Positions 6,824 to 15,361 of a stretch of 64,000 nucleotides of DNA are shown here, one piece after another. The notes below the pieces were generated by a model. That model was not told the origin of the DNA. It searched no databases and saw only the letters and a program-made list of their open reading frames with translations. The translations under genes and the position numbers were made by a program. Positions within the stretch are counted from its first letter, which is position 1, and each line of letters begins with the position of its first letter. Source of the DNA: Lachnospiraceae bacterium (GTDB lineage: Bacteria; Bacillota; Clostridia; Lachnospirales; Lachnospiraceae); NCBI GenBank assembly GCA_910574805.1, contig CAJTCV010000001.1:248001-312000 (forward strand), in the 5' to 3' direction.

Positions 6824-8170
6824 CTAGATACTCAGCAGATTGCATGCGATCCGAAAATAGATGATCAGACTGCATGCATCTACAATCGTTGAGATCAGGG
6901 GCGCCGCCATGATCGCCGGGTCCAGGTTCAGAAGCTTCGCGACGATGGGAAGCGTACAGCCGATCCCCTTTGCCATAATAATCGTGATATAGAGGCTCAG
7001 CACCACGGTCAAGCATACCATGGGCTGTCCCGGATACATGAGCATCAGACGGATATAATTCAGTGCACCCAGAATCAGTCCCACCAGAAGCGCCACCCGG
7101 ATCTCCTTCCAGATGACCCGCAGCGTATCCGCCGGCTCCACCTCGCCGATGGCCATGCAGCGGATAATCATGGTGCTGGACTGACTGCCGGCATTTCCGC
7201 CGGTTCCGGTCAGCATGGGCACGAAGCTGACCAGCAGCGGGAGCGCCGCAAACGCCGCTTCATAGTGAGTCAGAATGCTGCCTGTAATCATGGAACTGAG
7301 CATGAGCACGGTCAGCCAGACGATACGGTTTTTTGCCAGCTCCAGAATACTCGTTTTCAGATAAGGTTTATCGCTGGGAAGCATGGCCGCCATCTTCTCG
7401 AAATCCTCTGTCGCCTCTTCTTCCATGACATCCACGATATCATCCACCGTGACGATGCCCACCAGCCGGTCCTCGTGATCCACCACCGGAAGGCAGAGCA
7501 GGTCGTATTTATTAAAAAGTTCAATGACCTCTTCCTGGTCCTCTGTGGTCACCGTCTTGATAATATTGGTATCCATAATATCCTGGATCCTGGTCTCATA
7601 AGGATTCATCAAAAGATCCTTGATGGTCACGACTCCTTCCAGATGCCGCTCTCTGTCCATGACAAAACAGGTGTAGATGGTTTCCTTGTCCACTCCATGG
7701 GCGCGGATATAGGAAAATGCCTGCTCTACATTCATATATTTCTTGAGACCAATGTATTCCGCGGTCATGATACTCCCGGCACTGTTGTCCGGGTATTGCA
7801 GAAACTGGTTGATGATCTTCCTGGTCTCCGGCGTCGTGTTGCGCATAACGCGCTTGACCACCGTGGCGGGAAGCTCTTCCAGCATGTCCACCGCATCGTC
7901 CACAAACAGGTCCTCCACGATCTTGTGGATCTCCGCGTCAGTGATGCTGTTGATGATATGCTCCTGAATATCCGGTTCCAGACAGGCAAACACATCCACT
8001 GCCAGGCCTTTGGGGAGCATCCGGAAGATCAGAATCTTCCGGTTGTCGTCCAGCTCTTCCATAAATTCTGCAATATCCGCTTCATTCATCTCGGCAAGCC
8101 GGGTGCGGAGGGATCGGAAACGGTGTTCCTCTACATACTGCAGCAATTCTTCCAGATCATAATGTTCCAC
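6824..8170 (-). CDS. mgtE: Magnesium transporter MgtE
   Basis: 448 residues with the three MgtE parts in order: an N-terminal helical MgtE_N domain (about 1-130), tandem CBS domains (about 135-255, with RERHLEGVVTIKDLL and EDRLVGIVTVDDIVDV), and a C-terminal five-helix membrane domain (about 285-448) with the conserved P-M-L-T-G-T-G-G-N-A-G-S pore motif. The CBS domains sense cytoplasmic Mg2+ in characterised homologues. The start codon is GTG with GGAGGGG 6 nt upstream. A promoter and leader hairpin lie upstream; no ykoK or mgtA-type riboswitch is evident in the short leader. Confidence 0.95.
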   Translation of the reverse strand: MEHYDLEELLQYVEEHRFRSLRTRLAEMNEADIAEFMEELDDNRKILIFRMLPKGLAVDVFACLEPDIQEHIINSITDAEIHKIVEDLFVDDAVDMLEELPATVVKRVMRNTTPETRKIINQFLQYPDNSAGSIMTAEYIGLKKYMNVEQAFSYIRAHGVDKETIYTCFVMDRERHLEGVVTIKDLLMNPYETRIQDIMDTNIIKTVTTEDQEEVIELFNKYDLLCLPVVDHEDRLVGIVTVDDIVDVMEEEATEDFEKMAAMLPSDKPYLKTSILELAKNRIVWLTVLMLSSMITGSILTHYEAAFAALPLLVSFVPMLTGTGGNAGSQSSTMIIRCMAIGEVEPADTLRVIWKEIRVALLVGLILGALNYIRLMLMYPGQPMVCLTVVLSLYITIIMAKGIGCTLPIVAKLLNLDPAIMAAPLISTIVDACSLIIYFRIACNLLSI

Positions 8171-8198
8171 TGCGCACCCCTCCGTTTCTCTAAAATAT

Positions 8199-8230
8199 TA
8201 AGAGTCCGGTTCAAAGCTTCCGGACTCTTA
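8199..8230 (-). promoter_or_regulatory. Leader hairpin upstream of mgtE
   Basis: A perfect 11-bp inverted repeat (TAAGAGTCCGG / CCGGACTCTTA) with a 10-nt loop occupies the first ~40 nt of the predicted mgtE transcript. It is followed by a mixed AT stretch (ATATTTTAG) rather than a clean T run, so it is more likely a 5' stabilising or regulatory hairpin than a terminator. Confidence 0.55.
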
Positions 8231-8245
8231 GCTTCTTTCCTTTTA

Positions 8246-8274
8246 ATTTTAGCTTTCTTCCCTGTCTTTGTCAA
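8246..8274 (-). promoter_or_regulatory. Promoter of mgtE
   Basis: Consensus -35 TTGACA (8269-8274), 17-bp spacer and -10 TAAAAT (8246-8251), reading leftward. Predicted start of transcription is near 8239. Confidence 0.75.
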
Positions 8275-8341
8275 CAAACTTTGTGAACTTCATTTCCGGT
8301 TTCGGCCGTAAAATGAAATCCATTTTATGCATTTGTTGCAC

Positions 8342-8370
8342 TTGTTTTTACCCATGAACTTTGTTATGAT
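8342..8370 (+). promoter_or_regulatory. Promoter of luxS
   Basis: TTGTTT (8342-8347), 17-bp spacer and TATGAT (8365-8370), 38 bp before the luxS ATG. Confidence 0.6.
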
Positions 8371-8407
8371 GATAACGAACTGTCAGAACGCAAGGAGGAT
8401 CTGTTTT

Positions 8408-8890
8408 ATGGAAAAAATCGCAAGCTTCACCATCGACCATGTCAGGCTGGTCCCTGGCGTCTATGTATCCCGCAAAGACCCGGTAGGCGGCACCATCGTC
8501 ACCACCTTCGACATCCGTATCACCAGTCCCAACGACGAACCGGTCATGAATACGGCTGAACTGCACGCCATGGAGCATCTGGCTGCCACTTTTCTCCGGA
8601 GCCATCCGGTATTCGGGCCGAAGATCGTCTATTTCGGACCCATGGGCTGCAGGACCGGCTGTTACCTGCTGCTGAACGGAGATTATGAGCCGAAGGATAT
8701 CGTGGGAGTGCTTATTGAGACCTTTGAGTTTATGCGTGATTTTGAAGGGGAGATCCCGGGCGCAAAACCGGAGGACTGCGGAAATTATCTGGACTCCAGC
8801 CTGCCCATGTGCAAATGGTGGTCCAACCGCTATCTGAACGAGGTGCTTTATCACATTACAGAGGAACAGATGGTTTATCCCGAACAATAG
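8408..8890 (+). CDS. luxS: S-ribosylhomocysteine lyase (AI-2 synthase)
   Basis: 160 residues. LuxS cleaves S-ribosylhomocysteine to homocysteine and DPD, the precursor of autoinducer-2, as part of the activated methyl cycle. The metal ligands are visible as His53 and His57 in HAMEH and Cys124 in EDCGNY; the catalytic cysteine is Cys81 in GPMGCRTGC. Length matches the family. AAGGAGG lies 10 nt before the ATG at 8408; the reading frame is open further upstream but without a binding site. It is a monocistronic gene diverging from mgtE and ending at a bidirectional terminator. Confidence 0.96.
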   Translation: MEKIASFTIDHVRLVPGVYVSRKDPVGGTIVTTFDIRITSPNDEPVMNTAELHAMEHLAATFLRSHPVFGPKIVYFGPMGCRTGCYLLLNGDYEPKDIVGVLIETFEFMRDFEGEIPGAKPEDCGNYLDSSLPMCKWWSNRYLNEVLYHITEEQMVYPEQ

Positions 8891-8906
8891 TCTGCCTGAA
8901 AGCCCA

Positions 8907-8955
8907 AAACCGCCGGCAGTCCCCGATTCTGGAGGACTGTCGACGGTTCTGTTTT
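8907..8955. terminator. Bidirectional terminator between luxS and the glycerate kinase remnant
   Basis: A 15-bp imperfect stem (AACCGCCGGCAGTCC at 8908-8922, complement near 8933-8947) ends with a short T run on each strand (CTGTTTTG and GGTTTTGG). It separates two convergent units. Confidence 0.7.
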
Positions 8956-8971
8956 GAGTAAAAGGAATGAT

Positions 8972-9530
8972 TTAAAAATCTGTTTTCTTCATGGAAAGGG
9001 CACGAAACACCTGTTCTGCCGTATCTTCCATATTTGCTTCCGCGTTTTCTTTCCGCATAGCCTCATCCAGCGTAGTCACACCCCTGACGATGGGGAAAAA
9101 TGCGTCGATCCCTGCTTCATTGCACGCTGTAGCATCCCTGGTCACACCCCCGGCGAACGCCAGAACGCCGCAGCCATATTTTTTCGCAAGCTTCGCAATT
9201 CCCACCGGCACCTTACCCATGGCTGTCTGCGCATCCATCCGGCCCTCCCCGGTAATTACCAGATCCGCCGTCCGAAACGCTTCCTCCAGGCCGAGAATAT
9301 CCAGCACCAGCGAAATCCCCGGCTCCAGCACTGCATCCAGATAGCTCAAAAGCGCAAAGCCAAGACCGCCTGCAGCTCCTGCACCTTCTTCCATCCGTAT
9401 GTCTTTACCGGTGAAGAAATTCAAAACCCAGAGCAGACAGCATCCCCACTCCGCCGTCTGTAGTGGCGCTTCCTCCGATCACAAAAATAAAAGACCGCCC
9501 TGGAATGCGGTAACATACCACACTCCTGGG
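8972..9530 (-). pseudogene. Glycerate 2-kinase remnant (internally deleted)
   Basis: The open part (8972-9424, only a TTG start) encodes the C-terminal third of a GarK/GlxK-family glycerate kinase: EEGAGAAGGLGFALL, LVITGEGRMDAQTAMGKVP and EAGIDAFFPI. Just upstream, in another frame (about 9427-9490), the same strand encodes IGGSATTDGGVGMLSALG, which in intact enzymes lies about 100 residues before the GAGAAGG motif. That frame reaches a TAA directly at the junction. So about 90 residues of the middle are missing, the two pieces are out of frame, and the first ~120 residues are absent. It is a decayed gene, lying between luxS and the glyoxalase gene. An annotation as a functional kinase would be wrong. 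Confidence 0.82.
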
Positions 9531-9604
9531 CAGCCTTCAAAAAAACGCCTGCTTCTCTTTTTTGAGATACCAGGTGGTTCTTTTATTATATATCATGTAG
9601 CAAT

Positions 9605-9997
9605 TTATCTAACTGTTAGTTTTTCACCGCGCTTTTCTGGTATGATCTCCAGCCAGTATCCGTCCGGATCCTGGATAAAATAGATCCCCATAGCCGGATT
9701 TTCAAAGCAGATACAGCCCATCTCTTTATGAAGCGCATGCGCCTCCTCATAGTCGTCGGTCCGGAAAGCCAGGTGAAACTCACAGTCTCCCAGATTGTAG
9801 GGACGGTCCATATCCCGAAGCCAGGTCAGTTCCAGTTCAAAATCACTCTCCTCATGTTTCAGATAGACAATGATAAAAGAACCGTCTTCTGCCGTCTTCC
9901 GCCTGCACTCTTTCAGGCCCAGCGCTTTCCCGTAAAAATCCAGGGATTTTCCAAGATCTGCTACGTTGTAATTTTCATGAATCATCTGAAATTTCAT
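9605..9997 (-). CDS. Glyoxalase I-like (VOC fold) protein
   Basis: 130 residues with two VOC beta-alpha repeats: MIHENYNVADLGKSLDFYGKAL at the start and CEFHLAFRTDDYEEAHALHKEMG in the second half, ending FIQDPDGYWLEIIPEK. The pattern of His6, Glu in ELELTW, His in FHLAF and Glu in WLEII matches the metal ligands of lactoylglutathione lyase-type proteins. AGAAGG precedes the ATG by 4 nt. Clostridia generally lack glutathione, so the true substrate (methylglyoxal hemithioacetal with another thiol, or something else) is uncertain. Upstream of the glycerate kinase remnant on the same strand. Confidence 0.8.
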   Translation of the reverse strand: MKFQMIHENYNVADLGKSLDFYGKALGLKECRRKTAEDGSFIIVYLKHEESDFELELTWLRDMDRPYNLGDCEFHLAFRTDDYEEAHALHKEMGCICFENPAMGIYFIQDPDGYWLEIIPEKRGEKLTVR

Positions 9998-10134
9998 TTT
10001 CCTTCTCTCACTTTCCTGTTATATGCCGGTTCTTCCGGCGGATACACACCGCTCATGCAGTATGTATTCAGAAACTGTGCAGAACGCCCGGTTTCATAAC
10101 CATATTATGCTTCCTGCCATACTTTGTCAGGCGA

Positions 10135-10183
10135 CCGAAAAACAGCGGGCAGGATATCCGGAACCCTCCGAAACCTGCCCGCT
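10135..10183 (-). terminator. Terminator of the transketolase operon
   Basis: A perfect 10-bp stem (AGCGGGCAGG at 10144-10153, complement at 10174-10183) with a 20-nt loop is followed on the minus strand by GTTTTTC. The plus-strand side also has a T-rich tail, so it may work both ways. Confidence 0.8.
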
Positions 10184-10242
10184 TCCTTTTTATTTCTGTG
10201 CTGACTTCCTCTCTGATACAAAAGCGTCGTCTTCTGTAACGC

Positions 10243-11181
10243 TTACAGCCAGCCCTTCACCTTCTCATAAATGCTCTTCGCATCCAGTCCGTACTTCTCA
10301 ATCAGCGCCTTTGCCGGTCCGGACTCGCCGAACGTATCATTTACGCCGATACGCAGCATCTTCGTGGGCGCCTGCTCCGCAAGAACCTCTGCCACGGCTC
10401 CGCCCAGACCGCCGATAATGGAATGCTCCTCCACGGTCACGACTTTGCCGGTCTTCTTCGCTGCTGCCACTACCAGCTCCGTATCCAGCGGCTTGATGGT
10501 GTGGATGTTGATCACTTCCGCGGAAATTCCGTCCGCCTCCAGCAGCTTCGCCGCTTCCAGACTCTCGGACACCTCCAGACCGGTGGCGATGATCGTCACA
10601 TCCTTTCCTTCCCGCATGGTGATGCCTTTGCCGATCTCGAACCGATAGGATGCCGGATCATTGATAACCGGAACTGCCAGACGTCCAAAACGCAGATACA
10701 CCGGGCCTTCGTGTTCGATGGCCGCTTTCACCGCCGCCTTTGCCTCTACGTCGTCTGCCGGATTGATCACGGTCATGCCCGGAATCGTGCGCATCAGAGC
10801 GATATCCTCATTACACTGATGAGATGCGCCGTCCTCGCCTACAGAGATTCCCGCATGGGTCGCGCCGATCTTCACATTCAGATGGGGATATCCAATGGAA
10901 TTGCGGACCTGCTCAAAAGCACGTCCCGCCGCGAACATGGCGAAGGTGGATGCGAACGGCACCTTGCCCGCCGCTGCCAGTCCTGCCGCCACTGTCATCA
11001 TATTGCCTTCCGCGATTCCGCAGTCGATGTGCCGGTCCGGAAAAGCCTTTTTAAATACGCCCGTCTTGGTTGCCCCTGCCAGGTCTGCATCCAGCACCAC
11101 CAGGTCCTTATACTGTGCGCCAAGCTCTGCCAGAGCATTGCCGTAGCTTTCTCTCGTTGCGATCTTCTTTACTTCTGACAT
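10243..11181 (-). CDS. Transketolase, C-terminal subunit
   Basis: 312 residues corresponding to the pyrimidine-binding and C-terminal domains of transketolase (Transket_pyr plus Transketolase_C). Visible are ATRESYGNALAELG, IDCGIAEGNMMTVAAGLA with the TPP-activating glutamate, FAMFAAGRAFEQVRNSI, and a C-terminal EEHSIIGGLGGAVAEVLAE. Its start overlaps the end of the N-terminal subunit gene by 13 bp, consistent with coupled synthesis. Together the two make an active non-oxidative pentose phosphate enzyme. Split transketolases are common in Clostridia and archaea. Confidence 0.93.
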   Translation of the reverse strand: MSEVKKIATRESYGNALAELGAQYKDLVVLDADLAGATKTGVFKKAFPDRHIDCGIAEGNMMTVAAGLAAAGKVPFASTFAMFAAGRAFEQVRNSIGYPHLNVKIGATHAGISVGEDGASHQCNEDIALMRTIPGMTVINPADDVEAKAAVKAAIEHEGPVYLRFGRLAVPVINDPASYRFEIGKGITMREGKDVTIIATGLEVSESLEAAKLLEADGISAEVINIHTIKPLDTELVVAAAKKTGKVVTVEEHSIIGGLGGAVAEVLAEQAPTKMLRIGVNDTFGESGPAKALIEKYGLDAKSIYEKVKGWL

Positions 11182-12008
11182 AATGCTTCACCCACTTTCT
11201 CCAAATCTGCCATGGCAACTGCGTACTGCTCATCATTGGGAGCCGCTCCGTGCCAAGACGCCTGATTCTCCATGAAGGACACGCCTTTTCCCTTGACCGT
11301 CTTCGCGATGATCGCCACCGGCCTGCCGGTCACGGTCCTTGCTTCTGCAAATGCAGCGCGGAGCTTGTCCATATCATTTCCATCATCCACATTGATCACA
11401 TGGAAATTAAATGCCTCAAATTTCTTATCGATGGGATACGGGGAACACACATCCTCGATCCTTCCGTCGATCTGCAGTCCGTTGTTATCCACGATGACGA
11501 CCAGATTATCCAGCTTTCTGTGGCCTGCCAGCATGGAAGCTTCCCACACCTGGCCTTCCTGGATCTCGCCGTCGCCCAGCAGCGTATAGACTCTGTAGGA
11601 CTTGTTGTCCAGTTTCCCTGCGATCGCCATACCCACTGCCGCGGAGATGCCCTGTCCCAGAGATCCGGAGGACATGTCAATACCCGGAATATGCTGCATG
11701 CACGGATGGCCCTGCAGATGGGAACCCACATGGCGAAGCGTCACCAGATCCTCCACCGGGAAATATCCCCTCTGTGCCATGGCACTGTAGTAGCCCGGCG
11801 CCGTGTGTCCCTTGGACAGGACAAAACGGTCTCTGTCCGGATCCTTCGGGTTCTTCGGATCGATGTTCATCTCTTCAAAATACAAATAAGTAAAAATGTC
11901 CGCTGCCGACAAAGATCCGCCGGGATGTCCTGCTTTTGCACTGTGCACAGCAGTCACGATACCCTTACGGACTTCATTGGCAATTTTCTGTAACTCTAGA
12001 GTCTGCAT
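11169..12008 (-). CDS. Transketolase, N-terminal (TPP-binding) subunit
   Basis: 279 residues. Motifs include HSAKAGHPGGSLSAADI, SKGHTAPGYYS, SSGSLGQGISAAVGMA and the thiamine diphosphate motif LLGDGEIQEGQVWEA...DNNGLQIDG. The protein stops after the TPP domain, so it needs the following gene product. The start at 12008 has AGGGAGAG 5 nt upstream; upstream in-frame codons lie inside the promoter. Expressed leftward from the promoter at 12046-12073. Confidence 0.93.
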   Translation of the reverse strand: MQTLELQKIANEVRKGIVTAVHSAKAGHPGGSLSAADIFTYLYFEEMNIDPKNPKDPDRDRFVLSKGHTAPGYYSAMAQRGYFPVEDLVTLRHVGSHLQGHPCMQHIPGIDMSSGSLGQGISAAVGMAIAGKLDNKSYRVYTLLGDGEIQEGQVWEASMLAGHRKLDNLVVIVDNNGLQIDGRIEDVCSPYPIDKKFEAFNFHVINVDDGNDMDKLRAAFAEARTVTGRPVAIIAKTVKGKGVSFMENQASWHGAAPNDEQYAVAMADLEKVGEALCQK

Positions 12009-12045
12009 GTTTCTCTCCCTTTCTTTGACAGATTTATACAATTTC

Positions 12046-12073
12046 ATAGTATCACAAATGAAATAATTTTCAA
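12046..12073 (-). promoter_or_regulatory. Promoter of the transketolase genes
   Basis: TTGAAA (12068-12073), 16-bp spacer, TACTAT (12046-12051), in AT-rich DNA 38 bp before the start codon. The rest of the 248-bp spacer up to 12256 shows no further gene. Confidence 0.6.
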
Positions 12074-12256
12074 GGGATAAAATGAACATCTTTTGTTCTT
12101 TTCCATTTGCAGACAGAATATTTTTACAAGTTGTATTGATTTACAGCCCAAAAGTGTACCACTTTTTCCAGTCGTCCGTTCAATTTGTTCGTATCACTTT
12201 TTTTGCGTTCGTTTTTATGATCGTTTTGCAAAATACTCTTCTCTGTCAGCGCAGGG

Positions 12257-12829
12257 TCATATTCCGGCAGCTTCTCTGAGAATCTGTCCAAACTGGGTGC
12301 CGCAGTGTTTCATCTCCGTGAGAACCAGATCGATCCCCTGCTCCGTCCGGTGCCAGTTGTCCCGGCTGACTCCTTTGGTCACCACCGGGCAGACCAGAAT
12401 CTCTGCTTCCGGAAAGCAGACCTGATAGTAGAGGGACGCGCGTCTTGCGTGATAGGCCTGGCAGCAGAGAAGCGCCTTTTTCACCAGGAGCCCCGCCGCA
12501 TCCGTCACCTCCCGGGAGCGCAGGGCGTTCTCATAGGTGAAGGTAGCCTGATCCTCCCGCCAGATACATCCTTCCGGAACCCCCTCTTCCCTCAGAATGT
12601 GGTGAAAATATGCCCACTCTGTCTCCCAGGAAGAATCGTCCGGAAAGGTTCCCGTCCATTTGGCATATTTTCCGGAAGGCAGGATAAGGGGCGCATATCC
12701 GGCCTTCCACAGCTTTGCCGCCCGGACTGCCAGAGCCCCCTCGCCGGAGCCTGGAAGAAAGATGATATCCGCCTGCTCCGGCTCATCCTCCAGAAATATA
12801 AATTTTGTGTATTCGTCGATAAAACTCAT
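12257..12829 (-). CDS. DUF218 (YdcF/ElyC-like) protein
   Basis: 190 residues. ADIIFLPGSGEGALAVRAAKLWKAGYAPLILPSGK is the typical DUF218 opening, followed by REDQATFTYENALRSREV and ALLCCQAYHARRASLYYQV. No signal peptide or membrane anchor is visible, so this is a soluble cytoplasmic member. Biochemical function of the family is not settled; some members act in envelope metabolism. The start overlaps the stop of the aminotransferase gene by 4 bp (ATGA), so the pair is translationally coupled. Confidence 0.8.
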   Translation of the reverse strand: MSFIDEYTKFIFLEDEPEQADIIFLPGSGEGALAVRAAKLWKAGYAPLILPSGKYAKWTGTFPDDSSWETEWAYFHHILREEGVPEGCIWREDQATFTYENALRSREVTDAAGLLVKKALLCCQAYHARRASLYYQVCFPEAEILVCPVVTKGVSRDNWHRTEQGIDLVLTEMKHCGTQFGQILREAAGI

Positions 12830-13998
12830 GCTTTCAGAATCCCGCTTTCTTCAATGGCCCGGACCGCCTTTTCGATCTCCTCCACCGGATAGACCAGCGC
12901 CATGCGGACATAGCCTTCGCCCAGTCTTCCGAACGCGGTGCCGGGGACTGTAATCACTCCGGTCCGCTCCATGAGTTCCAGGGCAAATGCCTCGCTGCCG
13001 GTAAATCCTTCCGGGATCGGCGCCCATACGAACATGGTCCCCTGCCCGTCCGGAACCTCCCAGCCGATCCGCCTTAAGCCCCCGCAGAGCGCCCGGCACC
13101 GTTCCTCATAGAGCCTGCACTGCTCCTTCACGCTGTCCTGGGGACCGGTAAGCGCTGCGATCGCCGCATACTGGACCGGCAGAAAAGTGCCGTAATCGAT
13201 CTGGGAACGCACTTTTTTAAATTCGCTGATGATCTGTTCGTTTCCCACGGCAAAGGAAATCCGCATGCCGGTCATATTGTAGGATTTGGACAGGGAGAAA
13301 AACTCGATTCCCACATCCATGGCTCCCGGATAAGACAGGAAGGAGCCCCCCGTCCTTCCCCCGAAGACCAGATCCGCATAGGCATTGTCGTGCAGCAGAA
13401 TGATCTGGTATTTTTTCGCAAATGCAATGGCATTTTCATAAAAATGGTCGTCCGCCACCGAACAGACCGGATTCGCCGGACAGGAGATCAGCATGAATCT
13501 CGCCTTCCTCGCCGTCTCTTCCGGGATATCATTAAAATCCGGCAGGAAGCCATTCTCCTGATACAGCGGGTAGGGCGCGCATACGGCCCCGGTCAGCTCC
13601 GGTCCGATGGAGAAGACCGGATACCCCGGATCCGGCGCCAGAAACAGATCCCCCGGATCGCACAGGGGCAGCGCGATATGCGCCATGCCCTCCTGGGAAC
13701 CGTACAGACTCATGATCTGCCCCTTCCCCAGCTCCACACCGAACCGCCGGGCATAGAAGCCCTGCACCGCCTCTGTAAGCTCCGGCCGGTCCGTCAGGGC
13801 ATATCTGTAGTTTTCCGGTATGCTGCATGCTTTCTGCATGGCTTCCATAATATGTACCGGTGGATGAAAATCCGGCGTGCCGACGGAAAAATTATACACG
13901 GTACGCCCCGCCTTCAAAAGTTCTTCTTTTTTTGCATTCAACAGGGAGAAGATCCCCTCCCCAAGTCTCCGGGATCTTCTGGAAAATGTCAGTTCCAT
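12826..13998 (-). CDS. Class I/II PLP-dependent aminotransferase
   Basis: 390 residues, fold I aminotransferase. PLP lysine in FFSLSKSYNMTGMRISFAVG; also visible are NFSVGTPDFHPP, LYGSQEGMAH, DPGYPVF, and CPANPVCSV instead of the more usual CNPNNPTG. The arrangement resembles LL-diaminopimelate/aspartate aminotransferases, so a role in amino-acid synthesis is plausible but the substrate cannot be assigned. AAAGGAG lies about 12 nt before the ATG. First gene of a two-gene unit with the DUF218 gene and divergent from the DUF1292 gene. Confidence 0.88.
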   Translation of the reverse strand: MELTFSRRSRRLGEGIFSLLNAKKEELLKAGRTVYNFSVGTPDFHPPVHIMEAMQKACSIPENYRYALTDRPELTEAVQGFYARRFGVELGKGQIMSLYGSQEGMAHIALPLCDPGDLFLAPDPGYPVFSIGPELTGAVCAPYPLYQENGFLPDFNDIPEETARKARFMLISCPANPVCSVADDHFYENAIAFAKKYQIILLHDNAYADLVFGGRTGGSFLSYPGAMDVGIEFFSLSKSYNMTGMRISFAVGNEQIISEFKKVRSQIDYGTFLPVQYAAIAALTGPQDSVKEQCRLYEERCRALCGGLRRIGWEVPDGQGTMFVWAPIPEGFTGSEAFALELMERTGVITVPGTAFGRLGEGYVRMALVYPVEEIEKAVRAIEESGILKA

Positions 13999-14094
13999 CT
14001 GTCTGTTCTGCTCCTTTCTTTCACACCTGTGCCTGTGTGATTTTCATAATTATAAAAGATCGTTCCGGAAAGTCAAGTTTTCCTTTTCCGGGGC

Positions 14095-14123
14095 TTGCAA
14101 ATATACGTACATTCTGATACAGT
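14095..14123 (+). promoter_or_regulatory. Promoter of the DUF1292 gene
   Basis: TTGCAA (14095-14100), 17-bp spacer, TACAGT (14118-14123), 49 bp before the start codon. Confidence 0.5.
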
Positions 14124-14172
14124 TATCAGTAGAACTGATGACAAAATCTGAAAAGAAATGTGAGGTTTACAA

Positions 14173-14520
14173 ATGTCCAATACATGTGATGAGACCAGAT
14201 GCAACGGCGACTGCGCCTCCTGCGGCGGCGACGTGACCGTAACCCTGACCCTTGATGACGACAGCACCATTGAGTGCGGTATCATCGGGATCTTCGACGC
14301 AGACAACCGGGAATATATTGCACTTCTTCCTCTGGATGAGAACGGCACAAATTCCGACGGAGAGGTCTATCTGTACCGCTACCAGAAGGATGCAGCCGGA
14401 AATCCGCAGCTGGAGAATATCGACAGCGACGAGGAATATGAGATCGCTTCCGATGCCTTTGACGAGCTTTTGGACTCCATGGAGTATGACGAGCTGGTAT
14501 CCGAAGAGAATCTGAACTGA
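14173..14520 (+). CDS. DUF1292 protein
   Basis: 115 residues, strongly acidic. A Cys-rich N-terminus (CDETRCNGDCASCGGD) is followed by the DUF1292 beta-strand pattern (VTVTLTLDDDSTIECGIIGIFDADNREYIALLPL) and EVYLYRYQKDAAGNPQLENI. The family is widespread in Firmicutes and uncharacterised. The Cys cluster (C-x4-C-x3-C-x2-C) could bind metal; this is inference. GAGG lies about 8 nt before the ATG. Single gene ending at a bidirectional terminator shared with coaX. Confidence 0.82.
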   Translation: MSNTCDETRCNGDCASCGGDVTVTLTLDDDSTIECGIIGIFDADNREYIALLPLDENGTNSDGEVYLYRYQKDAAGNPQLENIDSDEEYEIASDAFDELLDSMEYDELVSEENLN

Positions 14521-14531
14521 ACCGTCGGCCC

Positions 14532-14576
14532 AAAAAGGACCGGAGAGCATGCACGCGGATGCCTCCGGTCCATTTT
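14532..14576. terminator. Bidirectional terminator between DUF1292 gene and coaX
   Basis: A 9-bp perfect stem (GGACCGGAG at 14537-14545, complement at 14563-14571) with an inner GCAT/ATGC extension is flanked by TTTTT on the minus strand (14532-14536) and CATTTTG on the plus strand. Confidence 0.82.
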
Positions 14577-14583
14577 GACGGTA

Positions 14584-15348
14584 TCACTGGTTTTTCTCAT
14601 AGATGATCTTCAGCCCCTTCAGGAGCAGTTCATCATCCAGCAGAATCTCATGCCGGCAGTGGGGAATCAACGCCCTGGCCAGACCTCCGGTGGCTATAAT
14701 GGTCAGTTTTTCTCCCATCTCTTCCTCCATGCGGTCCAGCATTCCGTCCAGGAGCGCCGCATTGCCGTAGAATACCCCGCTCTTCATACAGTCCACCGTA
14801 TTTTTGCCGATCAGTCTGGCCGGCGGCTCGATGCTGATCTTCGGAAGCTGCGCCGTCTTCGCCGTCAGGGTATCCGCCGAGATGCGGGCCCCCGGGATGA
14901 TGGCCCCGCCGATGTAATTCTTCTTCCCGTCCACAATACAGATGGTGGTCGCCGTGCCCATATCGATGATCGCCGCCGGCACAGGGTATTCATGGACCAC
15001 TGCCACCGCATTGACGATCCGGTCGCTCCCCACCTGCCTGGGATCATCCATGAGAATATTCAGCCCTGTCTTCACTCCCGGACCGATAACCATCACCTCA
15101 TGATTCAGGATCTTCTCCATGGAACGCTTCACCGTCCCCGTGACCGGCGGGACCACCGACGAGATGATGCCTCCGTCCAGATCCTCTGTATGAATGCCGT
15201 ACAGCTCCAGAATATTCTTGAAGCTGATGGCATACTCCAGCTCCGTCCTTGTGGACACTGTGGACAGACGCTCCACAAAACAGATCCGCTCTCCATCGAT
15301 ACACCCCACCACAATATTTGTATTTCCAATATCTACTGCCAGTATCAT
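14584..15348 (-). CDS. coaX: Type III pantothenate kinase
   Basis: 254 residues of the ASKHA-fold CoaX family, catalysing the first step of CoA synthesis. MILAVDIGNTNIVVG is the phosphate-1 motif, DDPRQVGSDRIVNAVA and IDMGTATTICIVDGKKNYIGGAIIPG are the phosphate-2 and substrate motifs, and IATGGLA is near the C-terminus. AAAGGG lies before the ATG. CoaBC, two steps later in the pathway, is encoded divergently 440 bp away, so the two CoA genes flank a short intergenic block. Confidence 0.95.
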   Translation of the reverse strand: MILAVDIGNTNIVVGCIDGERICFVERLSTVSTRTELEYAISFKNILELYGIHTEDLDGGIISSVVPPVTGTVKRSMEKILNHEVMVIGPGVKTGLNILMDDPRQVGSDRIVNAVAVVHEYPVPAAIIDMGTATTICIVDGKKNYIGGAIIPGARISADTLTAKTAQLPKISIEPPARLIGKNTVDCMKSGVFYGNAALLDGMLDRMEEEMGEKLTIIATGGLARALIPHCRHEILLDDELLLKGLKIIYEKNQ

Positions 15349-15361
15349 AACATTCCCTTTC

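Noticed and set aside
9571-9604. Possible target-site duplication or IS scar beside the glycerate kinase remnant
   Set aside because: The spacer is AT-rich, but I find no flanking direct repeats or inverted ends that would support an insertion.
10020-10130. Small gene between the glyoxalase gene and the transketolase terminator
   Set aside because: The frames here start without binding sites and run over the terminator; nothing convincing is present.
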